From UBA6170 sp942491385 (lineage in GTDB: Bacteria; Chloroflexota; Anaerolineae; Anaerolineales; Anaerolineaceae): a DNA stretch of 64,000 bases. Positions 51,823 to 60,400 of this stretch are shown here, one piece after another. The notes below the pieces were generated by a model that was given only the letters and a program-made list of their open reading frames with translations, had not been told where the DNA came from and ran no database searches. The first letter of the stretch is position 1; every line of letters starts with the position of its first letter. The position numbers and the translations under genes were made by a program. The stretch is from assembly GCA_942491385.1 (NCBI GenBank), contig CALOAF010000003.1, forward strand, positions 1 to 64,000, in the 5' to 3' direction.

Positions 51823-52150
51823 TGCAGAACTTCCGTCTCAGGAAGCTTTGTTAATGAACTCAAAATTAAATAAGAGCAGTATCATTAACAAGATACTCAG
51901 AATGATCATGGAATTGGAATTTGGTTTAAAAAAGGAATTAAATTTTCTCTAATCGCCTGTTCGTAAATATGTCACTATCATGGTGTAATACATTGCAAAA
52001 TACAGGAAATGTTCCGCACTGTCAATGGGCAAGACTGCAACAATTTATTTACAAGTCCGCCGGGACTCCGTTATCCTTCCCTTTTCAAAAGCCGGAGCTT
52101 TCTATAAATTATTGATTTTGAACATATAAAACCTTTAAAAAGCCTAAATC

Positions 52151-52291
52151 ATGGCCGACAAATTGACAAACATATTATTTTTGTTAAATAATTTTAACAA
52201 ATTTGTTTTTGGAGCCTTTAGCTCTGATTGGGGCATCATCCGGTATTCGGGACAAGTAGTTATTAACCAAAGTCCGGGAAAGCCCGGGTAA
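52151..52291 (+). CDS. possible 46-aa small protein (doubtful)
   Basis: An ATG-initiated frame of 46 codons ending in TAA. It lies between the lipoprotein and superoxide dismutase terminators, with AT-rich DNA upstream. It encodes a hydrophobic start (ILFLLNN) and a Gly/Pro-containing tail (SPGKPG). No family is evident, and its 3' end abuts the dismutase terminator. Low confidence that it is real. Confidence 0.15.
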   Translation: MADKLTNILFLLNNFNKFVFGAFSSDWGIIRYSGQVVINQSPGKPG

Positions 52292-52296
52292 AAAAA

Positions 52297-52329
52297 ATCC
52301 CGAATTCTGAGCAAGTCAAAATTCGGGAT
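52297..52329 (-). terminator. Rho-independent terminator of the superoxide dismutase gene
   Basis: ATCCCGAATT pairs perfectly with AATTCGGGAT around a 13-base loop, 24 bases past the dismutase stop; on the minus strand the stem is followed by seven T residues. Confidence 0.9.
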
Positions 52330-52352
52330 AATTGGTGTAGGTTCAGTAATCT

Positions 52353-52985
52353 TTAAAAGTCTGAAGCACCTTCGTTGGCATCGTTGTAACGCTTGGTCAC
52401 GGCATCCCAGTCGATCACATTGAAAAAGGCTTCGATATAGTCAGGCCTTCTGTTCTGATAATTAAGGTAGTAAGCATGCTCCCAAACATCCAGTCCGAGA
52501 ATTGGTGTACCTTCTTCTTCCACAACATCCATCAGAGGGTTATCCTGGTTAGCCGTTGAGCAGACGAACAGTTTGTCATCCTTATCAACACACAACCATG
52601 CCCATCCTGATCCAAAACGGGTAGCTGCAGCCTTGGCAAACTCAGATTTAAAAGCTTCGAATGAACCAAAATCACGCACGATAGCTTTATGAATATTCAT
52701 GCGCTCAGAAGGCTCTCCACCACCGTCCGGAGACATTACTTTCCAGAAAAGATCGTGGTTGTAATAGCCACCGCCATTGTTTCTGACAGCTCCCGAATAC
52801 TTGGAAACATTAGCCATAATTGCCTTGATGGATTTCCCTTCCAGGTCTGTTCCTTCAATGGCTGCATTCAGGTTATTGGTATATCCTGCATGGTGTTTGG
52901 TATGGTGGATTTCCATGGTGCGAGCATCGATGTGTGGCTCCAGCGCGTCGTACGCATAGGGTAAATCAGGTAATTTAAAAGCCAT
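52353..52985 (-). CDS. sodA: superoxide dismutase, Fe/Mn family (probably Mn-type)
   Basis: A 210-aa enzyme that converts superoxide to oxygen and hydrogen peroxide. All four metal ligands can be seen: His27 in EIHHTKHHAGY, the His in GGGYYNHDLFW, the Asp and the His in LGLDVWEHAYYL. The second-shell Gln in TANQDNPLMD and the Gly-Gly-Gly before YYNH favour the Mn-type or cambialistic subgroup over Fe-type, though this is inference. There is no signal peptide, so it is cytoplasmic. A promoter and an upstream inverted repeat lie in the divergent region shared with the cyclase gene. A clean terminator closes it. Confidence 0.95.
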   Translation of the reverse strand: MAFKLPDLPYAYDALEPHIDARTMEIHHTKHHAGYTNNLNAAIEGTDLEGKSIKAIMANVSKYSGAVRNNGGGYYNHDLFWKVMSPDGGGEPSERMNIHKAIVRDFGSFEAFKSEFAKAAATRFGSGWAWLCVDKDDKLFVCSTANQDNPLMDVVEEEGTPILGLDVWEHAYYLNYQNRRPDYIEAFFNVIDWDAVTKRYNDANEGASDF

Positions 52986-53022
52986 AATTATTATTTAGTT
53001 TGTTATTGAATGGTTTGTTTCG

Positions 53023-53056
53023 CAAATATAGGAATTCTGATTTACGAACGCGCAAA
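53023..53056 (-). promoter_or_regulatory. promoter of the superoxide dismutase gene
   Basis: On the minus strand, TATATTTG (53030-53023) is an exact TAnnTTTG -7 box. A TTTG (53056-53053) lies 22 bases upstream, slightly wider than the usual 19-21. The expected start of transcription is about 30 bases before the ATG. Confidence 0.55.
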
Positions 53057-53059
53057 AAA

Positions 53060-53083
53060 CGAATTGTTTAAACGCGCAATTCG
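53060..53083. promoter_or_regulatory. inverted repeat upstream of the sod promoter
   Basis: CGAATTG (53060-53066) mirrors CAATTCG (53077-53083) with a 10-base spacer. It sits directly upstream of the candidate -33 element of the dismutase gene, in the position of a regulatory site. Which regulator would bind is unknown. Confidence 0.4.
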
Positions 53084-53158
53084 AAATATAAACAAGGTCA
53101 GAATCGAGTATCTATTTAAAACAACAAGTGATTACCGGTTTTGTTTGTTGAAATAACC

Positions 53159-53166
53159 TATTTTTG
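53159..53166 (+). promoter_or_regulatory. candidate -7 box (TATTTTTG) for the cyclase gene
   Basis: An exact TAnnTTTG match 27 bases before the ATG at 53194. A TTTTG lies 15 bases upstream (53139-53143), closer than consensus spacing. Confidence 0.45.
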
Positions 53167-53193
53167 CCGCCGAACAGTCCGATAAGTAATACC

Positions 53194-54345
53194 ATGAGAA
53201 TTCAAAACACCGTACGATTAAAGATCAAACTGAAAAGGGTTGCCTGGATCACCCTCGGTTGGACGCTCTCGGCATTGCTGGACAACATCAATACCCGTAC
53301 CATTGCCGCCTCCAGGTATGTAGATGTATTGCCGGATTATGAATTTGACTTTATTTTTACGGTCAATATCGTCAGTGCCTTTCTATGCGGAATCTTCTCC
53401 GGCTCTTTGCTGATCTTTTTCCTCCGGGAACGTTTTCGGAAAGCCTCCTTCGGACTGGCTATTCTCATCAATGCGGTGATCATTTCCGCCCTGAATATTG
53501 GTATCAGTGCGCTTTCCTACACCCTTTTCATTGCCTTCAAACTCAAAAAAGGCCTTTTTCATCCCGAGGTCCTGGAATTGAGTTCCAAACTTACCGACGA
53601 CACCCTTTTTTACAAAAAATTCCTGTTCTGGTTTTTCCTCGTGATGCTGACCATCATCGGATTGCATGTCAATGAAAAATACGGTCAGGGAGTACTCGGA
53701 AAACTCATCATCGGCAAATACCTCCGGCCAAGGGAAGAAGAACGCATTTTTATGTTTGTAGACATCAAATCTTCCACCACCATCGCCGAACAACTGGGAC
53801 ATTTGCGGTTTTTTGAACTGCTCAACGATTTTTACCGGGACCTGACCAATCCTATCATTTACAAAGCAGGAGAAATTTATCAATACGTCGGAGACGAAAT
53901 CGTCATTTCCTGGCCAATGGAAGACGGCCTAAAAAATGCAAACTGTCTCCGTTGTTTTTATGATATAAAAGCTACCCTGGAAAAACTATCCGGCGAATAC
54001 AAGAAAAAATATGGCCTGGTGCCGGTGGTGAAAGCCGGCCTTCATTTCGGCCCGGTGACCACCGGAGAGATCGGAGTCATCAAAAAGGATATCGTTTTCT
54101 CCGGCGATGTCATGAATACCGCCTCCAGGATCCAGGCCCAGTGCAACCGCTTTGGCGTCGATATCCTGCTTTCCAAGCCACTTCTGGACAAGCTGAAACT
54201 TCCGCCGGATGAATTTGCCCGCAAAAGGGTGGGCATGATCGAATTACGCGGTAAACGTCAACGCGTTGAACTCTATTCCTTTGGGGACGAAGAAGCGGAA
54301 GTGGAAATTGAAAAGCGCATGATCAGAAGGCGGAATATTGATTAG
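53194..54345 (+). CDS. membrane-bound class III adenylate/guanylate cyclase
   Basis: A 383-aa protein from ATG 53194; a TTG ten codons upstream is inside the promoter and unlikely. Residues 10-170 hold four or five membrane spans (FTVNIVSAFLCGIFSGSLLI, FGLAILINAVIISALNIGIS, FLFWFFLVMLTIIGLHV). The catalytic domain begins at RIFMFVDIKSSTTIAEQLG, with metal-binding Asp190, and continues with GEIYQYVGDEIVISW, with Asp234. The transition-state pair appears in DVMNTASRIQAQ. The usual substrate-selecting Lys, four residues before the second metal Asp, is Gln230 here, so the nucleotide used cannot be predicted. It probably makes a cyclic nucleotide signal as a homodimer. The next gene starts about 130 bases downstream. 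Confidence 0.88.
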   Translation: MRIQNTVRLKIKLKRVAWITLGWTLSALLDNINTRTIAASRYVDVLPDYEFDFIFTVNIVSAFLCGIFSGSLLIFFLRERFRKASFGLAILINAVIISALNIGISALSYTLFIAFKLKKGLFHPEVLELSSKLTDDTLFYKKFLFWFFLVMLTIIGLHVNEKYGQGVLGKLIIGKYLRPREEERIFMFVDIKSSTTIAEQLGHLRFFELLNDFYRDLTNPIIYKAGEIYQYVGDEIVISWPMEDGLKNANCLRCFYDIKATLEKLSGEYKKKYGLVPVVKAGLHFGPVTTGEIGVIKKDIVFSGDVMNTASRIQAQCNRFGVDILLSKPLLDKLKLPPDEFARKRVGMIELRGKRQRVELYSFGDEEAEVEIEKRMIRRRNID

Positions 54346-54472
54346 GGATTACTGGTACTGATTTCAAAGTCTTCCACAATTCCAACAGCCCGTCCTAAAT
54401 TTTCCAAACAAATTTTAAAAGTAGAGGAGAGGATTTGTTTTTTTGTATATTAGAACCGCCAAAAACAAATCT

Positions 54473-57400
54473 ATGATTATGCGTATTACCTTTACAATCC
54501 TCCTGGCGCTTATCACACTATCCACACAAGCGCAAATTACTTTTTCAGACCAGTCATCCAACCTGTTTTATCAATTTGTCAACAGCGGTGCCCCGATAGG
54601 GGTAGCTGATATGAACGGGGATGGTCTCGATGATATCATCCGCCTGGACGAAGCCTCCACCCTGAGATTCGATTACCAGCCTGCCATGGGTAATTCATTC
54701 ACCGGATATACCCACGGTCAATTGCAAGGTACCCAATGGGGAATGTGCATTGCTGATGCCGATGAAAATGGCTATAATGACTTGTTGACCGGCGGTGGCT
54801 TTAACGGGCTGAAATTGCTCAAAGCCAATAATAACGGAACTTCCTACACGCTCAACACCATTTCCATATTGCCCATTTTTATGCAGGGGGCCAATTTTGC
54901 TGATATTGACAATGACGGAGATTCGGACATCTTCGCCTGCAATGACGTAGGCCTGAGTCACTCCTACAACAACAACGGTTCCGGAAGTATGACCTATGAC
55001 CAAACGCTCATCAATACGGCCTCCACTGTTCCTTCGGACAACTCGGGGAACTATGGCTCCGTCTGGACTGACTACGATAGCGACGGTGACCTTGATCTTT
55101 ACATTTCCAAATGCAGACAGGGGGTAACGGACCCCAATGACGGCCGCCGACTCAACCTGTTATTCCAAAATGACGGTCAGGGTAATTATGTGGATGTTGC
55201 TGAAGAAGCCGGACTTCTGCCAAAAGGCCAGTCCTGGGCCACGGATTTTGCAGACATCGACAATGACGGGGATTTGGACTGCTTTGTGATCAACCACGAC
55301 ATTCCCTGTAATCTATACATCAACAACGGCCTGAATTATTTCACCGATGAGATTGCCGCTTCAGGTATGGCTATTCCCTTGAGCACAGCAGGCAACGGAA
55401 TCCAGTGTAAGTTCATCGATTTTGATAATGACACCTATGTTGACCTGCTCTATTCAACCAACGGAGCCAATCACCTCTTGTTCCGGAACAATGGCAATCA
55501 GACGTTTACCGAAGTGACCAACTGGATACCCACCAACGGAAGAATACACAGCTTTGCCTCCGGTGACCTGAATAACGACGGATTTGTCGATTTCATCGCC
55601 GGTTTTGCCAATGAATTCAACACTCCCAATACTCAGGTAAATGATAAATTATTCATCAACAATGGCAACGATAACCATTATTTTAAAGTGCGGCTGAACG
55701 GTCTTTTTTCCAATGAGAACGGGATTGGTGCAAGGCTTGAAATTTACGGAGCCTGGGGGAAACAGATCCGGGAAATTCGCTCCGGGGAAAGTTATGGGAT
55801 TACAACTTCCTTGTCCGCACATTTCGGTTTGGGTACCGCTACCGCGATTGACAGTCTGATTGTTCGCTGGCCTGCCGGTTATGTTGACAAAATTGAGAAC
55901 CCGGAAATAGATCAGACCCTGGTGGTAAACGAAGGCTTCAACTGTGAAGCCATCGCCAATTTCTCCACCGAAGTGAATGGCAATACCGTATCTTTTTTTG
56001 ACCAAAGCAGTGCCGGAACCACCAATTATTTCTGGAACTTTGGGGACGGCAGTACCTCCTTTGCGGAGAACCCGCAGCACACCTACGCCGAGGCAGGCAT
56101 CTATGAAGTTTGCCTGTCTATCAATGGCACCTGTGGCAGCGACCAGATTTGCAAACAGGTGAATGTCAATTGCCCGCTTCCGGAGGTCGATTTTGCCGCA
56201 GCCACCAACGGACTTACTGCCAATTTTACGGGAATAGTTTCCGGCCAGGCCAATGCTTACCTTTGGGATTTTGGCGACGGCACCGGACTGGCAGGAAGCC
56301 CTAATGCCACGCATACCTTTAATGTACCGGGAATCTATACCATCTGTTTTGAAGTCACCAACGATTGTGGCAGTTCTGAAATATGCAAAGACATCCCGGT
56401 GGGTTGTACGCCGCCTGCTGTCGGGTTCAATGTACAGATCAACGAACTGACCCTCACCTTTACCGATGAATCTGCCCAGGACGTCAATCAATGGTTGTGG
56501 GATTTTGGCGACGGAAATACTTCCACGCAACAAAATCCGGTGCATACCTATGCCCAACCGGGCACCTATACCATTTGCCTGACCGGAACTTCGAACTGTG
56601 GATCCAACCAGGTTTGTGTTCAGGCTACGATTAATTGTACGCCTCCGGGGGTAGGATTCCAGGCGCAGGTCAACCAACTCAACATTACCTTTACCGATAC
56701 TTCTGACCCGGATGTTACGGCTTGGTTATGGGATTTCGGGGATGGCAATACCTCTGCACTTCAAAACCCGGTACATACCTATACAACCGGGGGCACCTAT
56801 ACCATTTGCCTGACAGCAACCAACGATTGCGGTTCGTCACAGGTTTGCTTCCCGATAACGTTAAGTTGTCCCTTGCCTTCTCCGGGTTTCCAGGCACAGG
56901 TTAGCCAACTCACCATCACTTTTACAGACACTTCCAGCCCGGAAGTCAACCAATGGTTGTGGGATTTCGGGGATGGCAATACTTCAACCCAGGAAAACCC
57001 GGTACATACCTACGCCGCCCCGGGCACCTATAACGTTTGCCAGACGGTGACTTCTCCTTGCGGATCCTCACAGGTGTGTCTGCCGATTTCCGTCAACTGT
57101 ACCTTGCCTTCTGTCGGGTTTCAGGCCCAGATCAACCAGCTAACGGTCAATTTTACGGACAACTCCAGCAACAGTGTAACAGACTGGCTTTGGGATTTTG
57201 ATGATGGCACCATTTCGATGATGGAAAACCCCACCCACACATTCCCGGGACCAGGGACCTATGATGTTTGCCTGACGGTGACCAACGATTGTGGCAGCAA
57301 TACCGTTTGTTTCCCCATAACCGTCAGCTGTGCCCCGCCACAGGTTGGTTTCCAGGCACAAACTATTGGATTAACTGCAAACTTCTTTAATACCTCGGGC

Positions 57401-60400
57401 AATGATGTCACCCAGTTTTTATGGGATTTTGGGGATGGCAATACCTCCACCCAGGAAAACCCATCACATACCTATGCCGCTCCGGGCACTTATAATGTAT
57501 GCCTGACCGGAACTGCTGCCTGTGGCTCAGCCCAGGTATGTTTGATGATCACCCTGAATTGTACACCGCCCACCGCAGGCTTTCAGGCACAGGTCAGCCA
57601 ACTGACGGTTGGGTTCACAGACACTTCAAGTGATGATGTTACCAGTTGGTTGTGGAATTTTGGAGACGGAACAGCTTCCGTCTCCGAAAACCCGACCCAT
57701 ACATTCCCTGCTCCGGGCACCTATAACGTCTGCCTGACCGTGACCAACGATTGCGGGAGCAATACGGTATGTTTGCCGGTAACGGTAAATTGTGCTCCGC
57801 CTCAAATTGGTTTCCAGACGCAAACGACCGGACTGATCGCCAGCTTCTTTAATACTTCCGGAGCTGATGTGACCCAATTTTTGTGGGATTTCGGGGATGG
57901 TAATACTTCCACACTTGAAGATCCTGTGCACACCTATGCAGCCCCGGGCACCTACAATGTTTGCCTGACCGGAACTTCCGTATGCGGGTCTTCCCAGGTC
58001 TGTCTTAATGTAACCATTACCTGTAACCAGCCTGCAGCAGGTTTCCAGGCACAGGTCAGTCAATTGACGGTAACCCTTACCGACACCTCTGACCCCGGCG
58101 TTACCCAGTGGTTTTGGGACTTTGGGGACGGCAATACGTCCACCGGGGAAAATCCGGTGCACACTTATGCAGCTCCCGGAACTTACACGGTTTGCCAAAC
58201 CGTTACTTCCAGCTGTGGCTCAGGTCAGGTATGTTTACCGGTTACGGTGAACTGCGCCCTGCCTGCTGTGGGGTTCGAGGTACAGACCAATAACCTGACC
58301 GTTAACCTGACCGACACTTCCAGTCCCGAAGTTACCCAGTGGTTATGGAGTTTTAATGACGGCACAACCTCTACGGAACAAAATCCAACACATACGTTCT
58401 CCTCACCGGGGACTTATACCATTTGCCTGACGGCAACCTCCATTTGCGGAAGCAACCAGGTCTGTTTACCCGTTTCCGTCAACTGTACCCCACCCTCCCC
58501 CGGATTTGATATACAAATTGATCAATTAACGGTCAGCCTGACGGACAATTCGAGTGCCGATGTGGAACAATGGTTATGGGACTTTGGGGACGGCAGTAGC
58601 TCTGCCCAGGAGAATCCGATACACACTTATGCAGCTCCGGGCACCTATACCGTTTGCCTGACCGTGACTTCCAATTGCTCTTCCAACCAGGTATGTTTGA
58701 ATATTACAGTGGATTGTGTGGATCCGGTAGCTAATTTTGTATTGCAAACGAATTTGTCGTCGGTGAACTTTACGGATTTTTCCAGCCCGAATGTCACCCA
58801 ATGGTTCTGGAATTTTGGGGATGGCAATACCTCCACGGAGCAAAACCCGACACATACCTACACCCAATCAGGCGTTTATAACGTATGCCTGGTGGTGACG
58901 AACGATTGTGGATCTGCCCAATATTGTGAAAACGTGCTCATCGATTGCCCCGGACCTGTTGCCGGTTTTTCCACACAAGCAAATACTTATACCATTTCTT
59001 TTACAGACAATTCATTGAACGATCCGACTGCCTGGGCCTGGGATTTTGGTGATGGAACCAATTCTTCCCTTCAAAACCCCGCACATGTTTATGCCACAAC
59101 GGGCAACTACACCGTTTGCCTGACGGTGCTCAATGATTGCGGGCAAAACACTTTCTGCCAGGAGATCAACGTCTCCTGCCCGGTACCGCAGGCCATTTTC
59201 AGCCATCAATCGGATGGTTTCGAGGCTGTTTTTAATGACCTCTCCCTTGAAAACCCCACCAGCTGGGCATGGAACTTTGGGGATGGCAATACGTCAGTCC
59301 AGCAAAACCCCACCCACAACTACGCACTTGAGGGGATGTTCACCGTTTGCCTGACAGTAAACAGCGAATGTGGTGAAAGCTCCTATTGTGAGACCATTAC
59401 GATCACCTGTGATGCTCCGGAGGCTGCTTTTAGTGCCAGCAATACCAATTTAACAACCTCCTTTACGGATAATACGCTTAACAATCCCACATCCTGGCAA
59501 TGGAATTTTGGAGATGGGAACACATCCACCCAGCAGAATCCGACGCATACCTACTTCGCTCCGGGCACTTATACCGTTTGCCTGACGGTAACCAACAATT
59601 GCGGTTCCGATCAACGCTGTATGCAGGTGGTGATCACCTGTGCTGTACCCCAGGCAGGATTTATGTATCAGAGTAACGAACTGACGGCCAACTTCCTCGA
59701 CTTTTCCACCAACAATCCGACTTCCTGGCTGTGGGACTTCGGTGATGGTACCAGTTCCACTATGCAAAACCCATCTCATACTTTTGCCTTGCCGGGAACT
59801 TATACGGTTTGTCTGACGGCTTCCAGCATCTGCGGAAACAACCAGTCTTGTCAACAGGTAGTGGTCACTTGTACGGCACCCCAGGCAGGATTTGGGTTCC
59901 AGAGTGATGAGCTGACGGTAGCTTTTAGCGACAATTCCACCAATAACCCGACTTCCTGGTCATGGAATTTTGGCGATGGCACCACTGCAACCGTTCAAAG
60001 TCCGACACATACCTATGCCTTGCCGGGCACCTATACGGTTTGCCTGACGGTTTCCTCCATTTGCGGCACTACGCAGACCTGTCAGGAAATCAATACCAGC
60101 TGCCCGGGGCCATCGGTAGGTTTTGAGGTTCAGATCAACGAACTCGCAGTGAACCTCACGGATGCTTCCGGAGACGATGTTACCCAGTGGTTCTGGGATT
60201 TTGGAGATGGCAATACTTCGACCCTGCAAAACCCCGCACATACCTATATACTGCCGGGCACCTATGATGTTTGCCTGACCGTGACTTCTGATTGCGGTTC
60301 TTCCGAGGCCTGTTTGTCCATCACCGTGAGTTGCGGTTTGCCAACGGTTGGTTATAATGCACAAATTGATCAATTGGCGGTCAGCTTTACGGACAATTCC

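Larger units (their letters stand above)
51757..52352. other. 596-bp intergenic region with two terminators and a doubtful short ORF
   Basis: Apart from the two terminators listed separately, this region contains a 46-codon plus-strand frame at 52151-52291 and a 9-bp AT-rich inverted repeat (TTTGTTAAA/TTTAACAAA) inside it at 52180-52201. The frame starts MADKLTNILFLLNNFNKF and has no recognisable family. It may be a chance ORF. Nothing else is apparent. Confidence 0.5.

Noticed and set aside
55649..56677. A 342-codon open frame antisense to the PKD protein, plus several similar shorter ones up to 61 kb
   Set aside because: They repeat the same text once per 231-bp unit and arise from codon bias of the repeat on the other strand. 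No start context or family is visible.
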